Source: Oenanthe sinensis
Lineage: Eukaryota > Streptophyta > Magnoliopsida > Apiales > Apiaceae
NCBI GenBank assembly: GCA_028671895.1
Contig: CM053813.1
Location: 9,548,001 to 9,612,000 of the forward strand
Direction of reading: 5' to 3'
DNA length: 64,000 nucleotides
A program made the position numbers and the translations under genes. Of this stretch, positions 35,294 to 46,600 are shown in pieces (the stretch's first letter is position 1; each line of letters starts with the position of its first letter). The notes under the pieces were generated by a model, which did no database searches, was not told the origin of the DNA, and saw nothing but the letters and a program-made list of their open reading frames with translations.

Positions 35294-37761
35294 GTTGCCT
35301 TGGGTCCTTTCTTATTAGTTGTTATCTTTGGCTTGGTTTCCAATTTTTGTACCTTTGGTTTGGGTGGTTTTACTTTCACTTCAACCTTAGGTGTTGGTCT
35401 CCTTACCTCATAATTCTCAATGCTAATATTTGGAATGCTCATGCTTGCAGAATTGAAAAAATTTGGTGCATGAAGATTGTTAAGCATATTCCATGGCATA
35501 GCAGGCATATTCATATTGGCAAATGCAAGATATGGATTAAACATATAAGGCATTGATGCATACTGAGCATGAATAGCATGAGAATCAACTAAATGAGGAA
35601 AAACAGAATTGGTATGCATGTTGGGTACAGCAGGTAAATTTGTTGCTGTAGGCATGGTGAGTTTACATTGCACAGATAAATGATTTTTACTACCACACTT
35701 AGCACATACTTTCCTAGGAGCATATTTGTCAGGTGTGTAGTTGTTGTGCTTGTTTATGCCTACTTTACCATTTCTATTTTTCTTCTTCTTTTCATTTGGC
35801 TGAATATTAGGTTCTATCTTTTCCAATTTCTCTTTCAACTGATTTTTAGATAAGAATCCTATATTAGCCTGTTCAACTTTGATTTGAGATTCAGAGAAGC
35901 TACTTTCTTTGACAAATTTAATAGGTCTGTTAAACTTAGTTTTAATATCACATTTCTTAGCAGTTGATGACTTCTCAATCGATGGATAATTATCCGTTGG
36001 AATAGCATTATCAATTGATGGATAATTCTTATCAGTTGATTCAGAATTATCAATCGATTGCTTCTTTTCCAAAGATTAATCTTCATCAATGGCTATTTTC
36101 TCAAGAGTTTCAGACAACATGGTGAAAGAGTTTGTTCCATGAATGTCATTCATCTCCTTACTGGCTTTACTTGACCTGTTCCACTTGTCAATGGTTCTTA
36201 TTTCATCCTCTAATTTTTCTTTTAACTTCTCTATTTCCTTTTTACTGTCAACTAGTTCATTTCTAGCATCTTTGTTTTCCATCTTGAGTCTGTCCAATTG
36301 CACTAGCTCACTCTCTAAGAAATTGTTTCTTTCAGTGAGAGTTTCTAATGTTAATTTGAGCCTAGTGTTCTCTTTGTTCAAAGACTTAAGAGTGACATGC
36401 AAATTATACAATTCATTAGACATTTCATTAATAGTAATATTGCATTCATCTTTGGACAACTCAGATAGATTTGTAGAAATTACCTGATTGCTAGATGAAC
36501 TAGCTTCCTGGTCATCTTGATTGGCCATTAGTGCAAGATTGATGTGTTCTTCTTCTTCTTCAGAATCCTCCTCAGCAGCCCAGTCCTTTTCTTCTGTCAC
36601 AAAAGCCTTCTCTCTTTGTTTAAGCAAGTCAAAGTACTTCTTCTTATAGTCAATACCATCACTGGACTTTGACCTCTTTTCAACTTTGGGCTTTCTGCAT
36701 TCACTTGAAAAGTGACCAGCCAATCCACAGTTAAAGCATCTAAATTGAGTCCTGTCAACAAGATTTTTGCCTTGTTGAGTGTCTCTCCTGAACTGTGATC
36801 CAGGCCTTTGCATTGGATTCCTTTTGAACTTGAGTTTAGAAAATTTTCTTGATAGAAAAGCTAAATGCTCATCTATTTCATCCATTTCATCTTTGATGAG
36901 TGACTCATCACTGTCACAAAGTTCTTTTCCTTTACCAGTAGAAGATTCATCATATCTAACATAATTTGCACCATTGCCATGACCTTCTTTCTTCCCTTCT
37001 TTGAAATCAGCATCTTCATCTGTTTCTGCAACTTGCTTTTCCTTGACCACCAAAGCAATGGACTTTTCTCTCTTCTGACTTTTCTCAATTTCCTCATCTT
37101 GCTGTAGCTCCAACTCATAGGTTTTCAAGATGCCATACAGCTTGTCCAAAGTATAATCTTTAAAGTCAGGAGATTGCCTTATAGAGACAGTCATTGGTTT
37201 CCATTCTTTGGGTAGGGACCTCAAGAATTTGAGGTTGGTGTCCTCAACAGCATAAACTTTTCCATATAGTTTAAGCTCATTCAACAGCTTTTAAAACCTA
37301 CTATATGTATCATTTATTGTTTCACCACCCTTGAAGTGAAAGGCCTCATACTTTTGAATCAAGAGTTGCATCTTGTTCTTTCTTACTTGCTCAGTACCTT
37401 CACAGAGGGTTTGAAGAGTGTCCCAGACTTCTTTGGAGGTTGTACAACTGATGACATTGTCAAACATGTCCTTGTCAAGACCATTAAACAAGATGTTCAT
37501 AGCCTTTTTGTCCTTGTGTACTTCCTTTTCATCTTCATCTGTATACTCACTCACAGATTTAGGAATGAGTTTGTCTGGTGCTTGAGTACCGTCTGCATTT
37601 ACACTTGTAACTATTTTCATAGGCACATGTGGACCTTTCTCTATGCAATGAACATAGGAAGGATCAATAGATAGCAGATGCAAGTGCATTTTTACTTTCC
37701 AGGGAAAATATTCATCTTTCTCTAGAACTGGAATCTTAACTCCTGTGTCTCTTTGACCCAT
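35272..37761 (-). pseudogene. gag: Element A' gag with two premature stops
   Basis: The start is ATG 37759-37761 (MGQRDTGVKIPVLEKDEYF). One frame runs to 35272, with stops at 37291-37293 (a CAA to TAA change compared with A) and at 36076-36078. The Gag domain (LLIQKYEAFHFKGGE, LRSLPKEWKPM), a zinc knuckle CFNCGLAGHFSSEC (about 36710-36750), a coiled coil (about 36150-36450), an SID/STD hinge (about 35960-36065) and a second knuckle CAKCGSKNHLSVQC (about 35665-35710) follow in the same order as in A. The Lys/Pro-rich tail overlaps the start of pol. Confidence 0.92.
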
Positions 37762-37806
37762 TCTTGATGTACTTTTAGATCTTGACTTTCTGTTTGTTGA
37801 AAGCCT

Positions 37807-37818
37807 GCTCTGATACCA
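37807..37818 (-). other. Primer-binding site of element A'
   Basis: On the minus strand TGGTATCAGAGC begins two bases after the LTR end, a perfect tRNA-Met-type copia primer site. Confidence 0.92.
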
Positions 37819-37820
37819 AT

Positions 37821-39001
37821 TGTTATTCGCCCTTAAGTACACTAAGTTTGGAGAAGGGGGGGTTGAATACAAACTTAAGAATTAATTCAACTTCTTACGG
37901 AAATAAGTTTGTACAAAGAGAGAGTTTAATTAAGATTGATGTAACTAAGAACTGGATAACTAAAGTGTTGAAAACAGAAACAACAAGATTAAAAATTACT
38001 AGTGGATTGTTTTTCCACTAGTGTGTTTTTGCTTTCAATTGATCTTAGTAAAAATACTAAGCTGCGTACAAAGTTGAATGTAGAACTTAGAAAAGCATTA
38101 CAAGTTCTGCCTGATTTTCTACTTTGCTTTTCTTGAGTTCTTCAAAACTACTCATACTTTGCTACTGTGTTTTTGTGACTTATATACACAAAAACTACTA
38201 CTCTAGTTTTCTATCGACTGATATATTACAATTTATATAGTTTACATAAAAATAGAAACTAGCTTCTTTTCACAGCCTTCCTTGTAGAACTAACTAGCTC
38301 TGGAATTGTCTTTGTCTTGAGATATTCCTTGGATGCTGTGTTGCCTTGAAAGTCTTCACAATCCTGACAGGACTGTCTTCCAATAATTCAGTTTCTGCAC
38401 TGTTCCCGTAATTTCTGGCTTTAGCTAAATAGGGAAACTTTAATCAACTGATAAATGCTGTTAAGCTTATCAGTTGATTCACCTTTGCTTATCCATCGAT
38501 GGATAGGATATCTGTTGATCAGTTGATGTGTCGATGGATAATTGAGTTATCCATCGACTCCTTATCCACTGATGGTTCTTTATCCGTTGACTGTTTTTAT
38601 CCATTGATGACTTGTATCAGTTGATAGCTTTCATCCGTTGAGTAGTGTCTTCATCCATCGACTTCAACATCAGTTGATCACTTCACTTGTGAGAATTCTG
38701 ACTTAGAATATTTACAATTGATCAGCCATTCTTCACATCTGTTGAGAAGCTAGAAATTGAAGTCAATAACATCAGTTGACTACATCATAGCATCCATCGA
38801 GGTAATACAATCAATTGATAGTGAAACATAAATCAATGCTATAATCCAGTTTATCAGTTGATAAACAAGTTTCAACTGATAACTGGTTTCCTAGTCAATG
38901 GATATTTATAAGTCATATCCATTTATCAGTTACAAAATAATTTTGAGTCCCTATTGAAATTCTAAGTAATTTGTTATCATCAAAACTCATAATTCCTAAC
39001 A
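37821..39001 (-). repeat. Element A' 5' LTR (right)
   Basis: The LTR is 1181 bp and nearly identical to 27643-28833. The main difference is a short indel region near 38219 (ATATATTAC here against AACAATATAATATTAC in the other copy) and one G fewer in the G run. The repeated words lie at about 38445-38940. Confidence 0.95.
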
Positions 39002-39006
39002 ATAGC

Positions 39007-39291
39007 AGATTTGTAAAAACAGTTGATTTGTTTTCTAATCTTGTAAAAGTGCAGCTAGGTTTCTTTTAACCTAGGAACATTGAGCAAAAATATACACTGA
39101 TGGAAAAACCAATCCATCAGTAATTTTAAATCTGTCTGTTCATTTTATTTTTCAGTCGAAATTTGTTTGAACATATTCTCTCTAATTCTCAAACATTAAG
39201 AACAAATATTAGAACAAGCAAAAAAATTTAATATTTGTATTCAACCCCCCCCCCCCTTCTACAAATATTGAAATTGTTCTAGGGAATAACA
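39007..39291 (+). repeat. Element A 3' LTR, right portion
   Basis: It continues 27642 after the ATAGC duplication (39002-39006) and ends AGGGAATAACA. The C run of the LTR module is expanded to 12 C at 39245-39256, against 7 in the 5' LTR. Confidence 0.94.
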
Positions 39292-39647
39292 GGGCTGATT
39301 TAATTAATGACACATATTTTTCTAAAACCCTAGCCTTTTTTAGAAAAGAGGAAGATAAAGATAGAGAAGCAGTTTTCGGGTGCTAGTACACAACAATCCT
39401 TCATGAAAAGTATTCGTGTGGATACCGTAGAGCGTAGATCGCGTGGGCGGGATATGTGGTGATTAAACAAGGTTTGGACCTCCATTAATCTTCCGTTGAT
39501 GCACTGTTAAAGCTTTTTAAGGTATTTGTTCTTAATCACCGAATTAAATCTTTAGATATGTGGTGATTAAATAAGGTTTCGATTTATATTACGTTTTGTA
39601 TTTATTTTTCGCGTTTTTCCGCTGTGTTTGTGCCTCGAAACCCCTCA
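39292..39647 (+). repeat. Element X 3' LTR, right portion
   Basis: It begins with the GGGCT duplication (39292-39296) and matches 8722-9076, ending CGAAACCCCTCA. A 40-base internal difference near 39530-39580 includes a local duplication of a GATATGTGGTGATTAAA-type segment. The AATTT duplication of X follows at 39648-39652. Confidence 0.93.
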
Positions 39648-39652
39648 AATTT

Positions 39653-42090
39653 GCTAAACTCTTCACATAGTTTTTCATTAATAGAACCAAATATAATATC
39701 ATCAACATAAATTTGGACAAGCAAAATATCACCTTTGTGTTTTCTAATGAAAAGAGTTTTGTCAATGATACATCTAATGAATCCATTTTTAAGAAAAAAT
39801 TTGATAGAGTTTCATACCATGCTCTAGGTGTTTGCTTCAATCCATATAGTGCCTTGTCCAACCTGTAAACGTGATCAGGAAATTTTGGATCAACAAATCC
39901 TGGTGGTTGCTCCAAATAGACTTCTTCTTCCAATTTTCCATTCAAGAAGGCACTTTTTACATCCATTTGATACACCTTGAATTTTGAATGAGTTGCAAAT
40001 GCAAGAAACATTCTGATAGCTTCCAATCTTGCTACTGGTATAAAAATTTCATCATAGTCAAGTCCTTCCTCCTGAGAGTATCCTTTTGCAACTAGCCTTG
40101 CTTTGTTTCTAATCACAGTTCCATTCTCATCAAATTTGTTTCTAAACACCCATTTTGCACTAACAATTGATCTATTTTTAGATCTTGGTACAAGTTTCCA
40201 CACTTTATTTCTCTCAAATTCATTCAATTCCTCTTGCACTGTAATAATCTAATCAGGGTCTTGCAATTCTTCATCAACTTTCTTGGGTTCATTCTTTGAG
40301 AGAAAGTAGTTATAAAGACATTCATTTTGAGTGGCTGCTCTAGTTTATACACCACTCTCAGGATCATCAATTATCAAATCATGAGTGTGATCTTTTGCCC
40401 ATTTTCCAGCTAGTGGGAGATTGATCCTTGAACTTGAAGATCTTCCTAAATCATTGGCATTTCTTGTGTTTGAATGAAATTCAAATGAAGAGGCTCCCCC
40501 TGAATTGTTTGCCTCTGAGAAGAATTCAGAGTTTCCTGATCCAGACCCTGAAGAGTTAGACTCTGATAAGCTTGATTCTGTCTGTCTAGACTCTTTCTGG
40601 GTAGACTCTGAACTGTTAGACTCTGAATTATTTGGAGTTGAATTTTCTGGCTCCCCCTCAGAATTTGCAGGATCCTGAATTATTTCAGGAGTTTTTTAAT
40701 CCTTTCATCCTCATCATTTTCATCTTTCTCAGAACTTTTCAAACTTTCAAATTCCAATGTTGTAGACTCTGATTCATCCTGCAATCCGGTAATCTTTTTG
40801 TCATCAAATGCAACATGAATAGATTCCATAACAATTCTGATTCTGAGATTAAATACTCTGAATGCCTTTGTGTTTGATGCATATCCAAGAAAAATTTCTT
40901 CATCATCCTTGGCTTCGAATTTGGTTAGATTTTCATGATGTACTTTTAATACAAAGCACTTGCATCCAAATATGTGAAAGTATTTCACACTTGGTTTCTT
41001 GTTCTTTACCATCTCATATGGAGTCTTTCCATGCATATTAATCAATGTATAGTTTTGAGTGAAACATGATGTACTTACTGCTTCAGCCCAAAGATATACT
41101 GGTAGTTTAGGCTCTACCAACATTGTTCTGGCAACTTCTATGAGTGATCTATTCTTTCTCTCCACAACTCCATTTTGTTGAGGTGTTCCTGGTGCATAAA
41201 ATTGTTGAGTAATTCTCTTTGATGCACAGTATTCGTCCATGATTGAATTCTTGAATTCAGTACCATTGTCACTCCTTAGAACTCTAACTGTTTTCTTTGA
41301 TTTTGTTTCCAGAAAAGTGATATGGTCTATTATGTGTTGTGGAGCTTCATCCTTAGAATGTAGAAAGAAAAACCATTTGAATCTTGTAAAATCATCTACA
41401 ATGGCAAGAGCATATTTTTTTTATTAATTGACATCACATTTACTAGACCAAATAAATCAAAGTGTAATAAATAAAAGGTTTCAGAAATTGTCTTTATTTT
41501 CTTGCTCTTGAAGGATATTTTCTTTTGCTTTTCAAGTTGACATGCTTCACAATGTCCATCTTGCACAAAGTCAACATGTGGTAGTCCTCTCACAAGATTC
41601 TGGTTCACTAACTTGTTGAGTGTTTTGAAGTTGATGTGTGATAGTTTCTTGTGACATTTCCATCTTTCTTCAGTTGAGGCCTTGCTATATAAAAATTTGA
41701 CTTCATTGTAAATGCAATCCTCCAAGAGGGCTTCATATATGTTACCATGCATGTGCCCTTTGAGAACCAAAATGCATATTTCTTTATGAGTTACAAGACA
41801 CTCTTTGTTGTCAAAGCCAGATGGTAACCTTTCTCTTCAAGTTGACTAATGCTAATTAGGTTGTGTTTCAAGCCATCCACTAGTGCTACTTCTTCAATGA
41901 TGACATTTCCAAGTAAAATATTGCCATATCCCAGTGTTTGTCCTTTGTTCCCATCTCCAAAGGATACTTCTGGACCAGCCATCTCCACAAAGTCTATAAG
42001 CAGGGATTTCTTTCCAGTTATGTGTCCTGAGCATCCATTGTTCAGGATTTGGGTTACTTTCTTTTCCCTAGTTCCTTGCATACATAAATC
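39653..42090 (-). pseudogene. pol: Element B pol, N-terminal part (protease, integrase, RT)
   Basis: On the minus strand the protease comes first, but its active-site motif reads LNNGCSGH instead of LDSGCSRH, so the catalytic Asp is lost. Next are the integrase zinc-binding part (CHKKLSHINF, CEACQLEKQKKISF), the core D (LLHFDLFG), D (RSDNG) and E ([10 protein letters not shown]), and the C-terminal FGCKCFVL. The linker at about 40550-40780 is rich in SES and SESN. RT runs from [20 protein letters not shown] through [10 protein letters not shown] and [12 protein letters not shown] to YVDD at 39698-39709, and stops at the X insertion. Frameshifts and stops occur at about 40240-40680, 41400 and 39790. 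The RT rest is at 6647-7528. Confidence 0.88.
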
Positions 42091-42092
42091 AA

Positions 42093-44404
42093 CTAGTTAG
42101 ATGTTTTGGGGACCCAAACAATTTTGGATCCTTTTCTACTAACTTTGGGTGAAATAGGCTTAATATACTTCACTTTTGTTTTACATGTCTCCTTTGTTGC
42201 TTTAGACTCTGGTGGAGTCTTGACAGTGTCATACCAACTTTTATCAATTGAAGATTTTAGCTCATAAAAATTGTAATACAAATCATGATAGTCTCTACAC
42301 ATATAAATAGAATGAAATATGCTACCATAGTGATAACAAGGCTTCTGTGGAATGAAGTGACTTTTCAGAGTCTGTGAAGGGATATAATCTGATTTCTTTT
42401 CAATTTTTGTTTTATAGTCTAGAACTAAATGGTTGTGGTTGCCACATCTGTAACACTTCTTTCTAGGAGAATTAGGATTCTTTTGATAGTTATTGGCCTT
42501 GTTAATGCCTTCCTTACCATTCCTATTTCTCCTAGTCTTGGTAGACTCTGATAAGTTCTCTAGCCTTTCCTTTAAGTTAGATTTAGACAAGTACCCTATC
42601 TTAAATGTTTTTCTTAGACTTGTTTGCTCCTGGTTCATCTGTATTTTTATCAACAACGGGGGGATCATTGACAGATGAGTTTGTGGTTTCTTTAGGTAAA
42701 TCATTCTTTAATTCATAACTCACAAACTTAACGGAGATAAAGGTATTTTTGTCCTTAGTCTTATTAAGTTGACTAGCTTCTTTATTGTTATCATTCTCAA
42801 CAATATGTCTTTTTCCTTGACTCATGTCATAGCCTAGACCAACAGTTTGATACACATTTTGGTTATTTAGAACTTCTTGAACTTTTCGACCAGAGTCTGT
42901 CCAAACTTTAAACTTTAGTCTTTCTTCCTCTAGTTCTTTCTTAACATAGTCATAGGCTTTCAATATTTCAGTGTAGTTGTGACTATATTTCTCAGAATCC
43001 TTTTTGTATTGTTCCATTAATTTTAACTCAGACTTTAAATTATTATTCTTATTTATGAAGGTTAAATTTTCTTCTCTTAACCTTTCATTTTCATTAGTGA
43101 GAGACCTACAGTTTATCATTATATTCTTAATCTCACTTTGGACAATTTTTATACCATCAAAGTCTAAATTAAGTAAGAATTCAGGAGTGAAGATTGATAC
43201 CTGAGTCTTAGGAGATGAAGGCTCTTTGGGATATTCTGATTTTTTTTAGGAGGATGCCATCAATGCTAGATTTTCATAATCAATTTCATCCTCTGAGCTT
43301 GAATCTGCCCAATCTTTTCCTGTTGATAGAAGTGTTTTCCCTTTTCCTTACCTTTTTAACTTTCTGCATTCGCTAGCAAAGTGCCCTAATATTCCACAGT
43401 TGAAACACTTGACATTTGCTTTGTCAAGTTTGATTATAGTGCTCTTTCTCTTCTCAACCTTTTCATCTTCCTTCTTGAATGATGGCCTCTTGCTAAATTT
43501 GCCAGTTCTTTTGTTAAATTTCATTCTTTTGAAATTCTTAGCAAACATAGCTATCATTTGACTTAGATCAATCTCTTCATCTGAATTAAAGTCTGTGTCA
43601 ATAGACTCTGACTCAACAGCAGCTTTACCCTTTCTTGAGTCCTTGATTCTAGCTTCTGTGGTTTCTTCTTATTGTTCTTTCTCAGACTCCATTAAGAGTG
43701 CCACAAATTTTGTCTTTACAAATTTCTTGTTCTTCCTCTGTTGCATCTCTAGATCATATATTTTGAGTCTGCCATATAATTCTTCTAGAGTTATGTCATC
43801 CAAATCTCTAGCTTCCCTTATGGTTGTCATTTTGTTGTCCCACTCTTCAGGAAGTGCTCTCGGAAACTTGGTATTTGTATCTTCAGAATCATAAACCTTA
43901 CCAAGCATAGCCATCTCATTCAGGATTTTTGTAAACCTATCATACATCTCAGTAATAGAATCTCCAAATTCAGCTTCAAAATACTCATACTCCTGAATTA
44001 GCAGAGACCTAACATTCTTCTTGACATCTTTAGTCCCTTGATAGTGCACTTCATGTTTTGTCCATATCTTCTTAGCAGTGTTGCATTATATAACACAACT
44101 TGTAAGAACAGAATCCAAACTGTTAAATAGAATATTTTTTTACTTTTGCCTTTTTAAGGACATTCTCCTTTTCCTCGTTTGTCCATTCAGCCTTTGGTTT
44201 TTCAATGAAGTGTTCTTCAGTTACTTTACCTTCTTCAATGGCTTGAGGCACAAGCTTTGAGGGCACATAGGGTCCTTCACGAATCCTGTCAAGATAGTCA
44301 AGGTCTTTAGCTTCCAGATGGTGTAGCATCTTAACCTTCCAGTGGGTGTACTCGTTTCTTTTAAGCATAGGAATCTTAGAATTTTCATCTTTGTTTCCAG
44401 ACAT
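42093..44404 (-). pseudogene. gag: Element B gag, interrupted
   Basis: The start is ATG 44402-44404 (MSGNKDENSKIPMLKRNEY). Pieces follow at 43669-44049 (Gag domain, LLIQEYEYFEAEFGDSI, LPEEWDNKMTTIREA), 43348-43557 (zinc knuckle CFNCGILGHFASEC), 42601-43119 (coiled coil) and 42093-42704 (second knuckle-like CYRCGNHNHLVLD, then a Lys/Ser-rich end GSKIVWVPKTSN). Stops and frameshifts separate them. ESES, DSG and ESK peptides coincide with copies of the AGACTCTGA word. Confidence 0.88.
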
Positions 44405-44427
44405 CTTTAATCGATTTTAAACATTAG

Positions 44428-44439
44428 GCTCGGATACCA
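44428..44439 (-). other. Primer-binding site of element B
   Basis: On the minus strand TGGTATCCGAGC lies two bases after the LTR end. It is a one-base variant of the usual tRNA-Met-type primer site. Confidence 0.85.
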
Positions 44440-44441
44440 AT

Positions 44442-45745
44442 TGTTATCCCATTTGCACAAGTAGAAGGGGGGTTGAATACGTGTGTGCATTTTTTACCTG
44501 ATTAAAATCAACTCAATAAGAATTAAAGATTTGAAATAAGAACAAAGATCAAACACAAAGATATGAATGATTGTTGTTTGTATTATTGATATGTACATAC
44601 AAACTCTCCTAAGGTGTATATAAACCCTAGCAGCTTCTTTGTGTTTTTCATAGCAACTCACTTTATCTCTATGCTCTCACAAAATTTGACTATTCTCCAC
44701 TTATTTTCCAAAATTATTTTCGACACCTTACAATTAGGTTACATATAGTGTTTATATAGAGAGTTGTCTATCAACTAATAATAGAAAATCAAATTACAAT
44801 AGGAATATAATTCCTAATTATTAGTTGACAGTTTCCTTCTATGATTCTATTTCCTTCCCATAGCATATATGCAATATATTTGGCTTTATCTTCGAAGACT
44901 TCCTTTTTCTGTGATCATCTTCTAAATGCAGCTTTAACTCTAAAATCTTCAGACTCTGCCAGACTATAGACTCGATAGATAGACTATAGACTCTAATCAT
45001 TTGTAGACTCTAACAGATTATAAACTCTGATAGTTTATAAACTCTGATCACTTGTAAACTCTGGCAGATTATAAACTCTGATAGTTTATAAACTCTGATC
45101 ACTTGTAAACTCTAACAGATTAAAAACTCTGATAGTTTATAAACTCTGATCCCTTGTAAACTCTGACAGATTATAAAGTATGATAATTTATAAACTCTGA
45201 TCCCTTGTAAACTCTGACATATTATAAACTCTGATAGTTTATAAACTCTTATCACTTCCCAGACTCTAATCTTTATCTAGACCCTGGTTTCACTTTCTAC
45301 AGAAAATCTTCTAAGTACAAGAATGTTGACTATCTAGACTCTAATTATAAAATTTCAGAGACTAGAAAGACTTATTATAAATAAACCATGCTAAATCATG
45401 TTCTAGAATTTTTTACATCATTAAATGAATATATTCCTAACATGGGTACATGATGTGACTTCTCGATTAGTCCTTGAATGACTTACTTCTCAAATGACTA
45501 GACTTCTAGATTGCATACTTGAACCTGAGACGTCTCGATTGACTAGACTTCTCGAACGACTAGACTTATCGATTGCATACTTGAACCTGAGACTTCTCGA
45601 ATACATATATTTTCACACTACTCGATTGGCTTCATTAGCTTGACTTCTCGAATGGGTACTTCTCGATCTAATACTGAGCCAATGAGCTTTTTTAGACTTC
45701 TCAACCAGTTGCATAGTTTTGTAACAAATGAATATATTCCTAACA
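44442..45745 (-). repeat. Element B 5' LTR (right)
   Basis: The LTR is 1304 bp, TGTTATCCC to CCTAACA as written. The G-rich module is at about 44464-44482 and a reverse TATA-like box (GTTTATATAG) at 44750-44759. The ACTCTGAT array lies at about 44945-45280 and the ACTTCTCGA array at about 45460-45720. CTAAT follows at 45746-45750. Confidence 0.93.
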
Positions 45746-45750
45746 CTAAT

Positions 45751-46600
45751 TGTTAAGAATGAGGGAGTCAATGCCTTGAGTGCATTTGATAAGGTTGGTT
45801 ATGTGAGTGAACCAACTCTGTCTCTAGAAAGGTGATTCAAATATATAAACCGAGACAACTATTAGCTCATTTTTTTTCTCTCAAAAGGGTACAGACTTGG
45901 AAATGGAAAAACTGTTACTAGGTTCATTCTCTCAATAGAGTGAGTCTATTGAAATAAGCTTGTCAGTCAAGGCTACTAATTAAGAGTTAATTTCATCTGA
46001 AATTTTCAAGAAACCACAAATAAATTGTTTATTTTTAAGGACCAAGAGGGAGCAACTGGAATGTCACATGAAGGATGAATTGATGGTAGCAATTATTCTA
46101 GACATCCATATCAAGGAAGGGAGAATGGTTGATTATTATGACTGAATCATATGCATTCACAAGCATCAGGAGGAACCTTAGATCAATTGCTACATTATAG
46201 ATCATTGTCTCCCTCCCCAAATGGAACATATCTTGATTCCTAACGGAACAGATCATCTCAGATGATCAGCAAATCATTGAATCTATTCCTGAGGCAATTT
46301 AGTTATAAAAATAAAAAAATTGATAGATTCAATTGAGGACGGGGATCTACGAAACCCCATTGCACCACCAATGACCTCTCTAGTGATCTTTCTTACAGGT
46401 ACAAAAGACTGTGTCATCATTACTGAGAGAAACAGTGTTGTGAGAAAAGAGTGAAACACAAGTGATAAAGAGTGAAAATATATATTCTATGAATGAAACA
46501 CTTAGAGAGTATATGAGCGAAACACTTGTCAGATACACAAAGGAAAATCAAACACTAGCACAAGTACCAAATCTCATTCCCAATTCTCTGTTACATAGTT
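45751..46600 (+). pseudogene. Element D envelope-like ORF remnant
   Basis: Continuing D after the B insertion, broken frames give coding-like stretches such as KNEGVNALSAFDKVGYVSEP, KDELMVAIILDIHIKEGRMV, a QEEP-type stretch, DHCLPP and ILIPNGTDHLR. They look like a third ORF of Sirevirus type but belong to neither the A nor the B family. Many stops and frameshifts are present. Assignment to D rests on position: it directly continues the left flank of B at the CTAAT site. Confidence 0.45.

Larger units (their letters stand above)
27643..39001 (-). mobile_element. Element A': young Sirevirus-like Ty1/copia retrotransposon
   Basis: The LTRs (27643-28833 and 37821-39001) are nearly identical, with only about a dozen substitutions plus one small indel region noticed by eye. 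The element is flanked by ATAGC (27638-27642 and 39002-39006). Minus-strand order is 5' LTR, primer site, gag, pol, spacer, third ORF, polypurine tract, 3' LTR. It is 11,359 bp. It is related to A at the protein level and shares A's repeated word, but its LTRs are clearly different, so it is a sister family. RT is almost entirely deleted. Confidence 0.96.
15573..39291 (+). mobile_element. Element A: Sirevirus-like Ty1/copia retrotransposon, 3' LTR split by A'
   Basis: It is bounded by GGGCT on both sides (15568-15572 and 39292-39296) and by TGTTAGG…ATAACA ends. The parts are the 5' LTR (15573-16684), primer site, gag, pol with a deletion in RT, a spacer, an envelope-like ORF, a polypurine tract, and the 3' LTR (26809-27642 continued at 39007-39291). 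The element is about 12.4 kb without A'. LTR divergence in sampled stretches is about 2-5 percent. Gag, pol and the third ORF all carry stops, so the copy is non-autonomous. Confidence 0.95.
7529..39647 (+). mobile_element. Element X: Angela/Tork-like Ty1/copia retrotransposon, split by element A
   Basis: The 5' LTR (7529-9076) and the 3' LTR (14388-15572 continued at 39297-39647) align closely. The element is flanked by AATTT (7524-7528 and 39648-39652). The order is LTR, primer site, long leader, gag, pol, purine-rich tract, LTR. There is no third ORF. The RT and RNase H tail (LIGLSQSTYIDKVLHRFGM and a GHWTAIKN-like stretch) looks like the Angela branch of Tork, which is a recognition call without a tree. 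The coding region is heavily decayed although the LTRs differ by only about 4-5 percent in sampled stretches. Confidence 0.92.
2271..45745 (-). mobile_element. Element B: Sirevirus-like Ty1/copia retrotransposon, split by element X
   Basis: The two LTRs (2271-3522 and 44442-45745) are flanked by a perfect 5-bp duplication CTAAT (2266-2270 and 45746-45750). Read on the minus strand the order is 5' LTR, primer site, gag with two zinc knuckles, protease, integrase, RT, RNase H, a spacer, an envelope-like ORF, a polypurine tract and the 3' LTR. This order with a third ORF after pol is typical of Sirevirus. The element is interrupted in RT by X (7529-39647). Compared by eye over the first 290 bases, the LTRs differ at roughly one position in eleven, the largest divergence in the stack. 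Confidence 0.93.
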
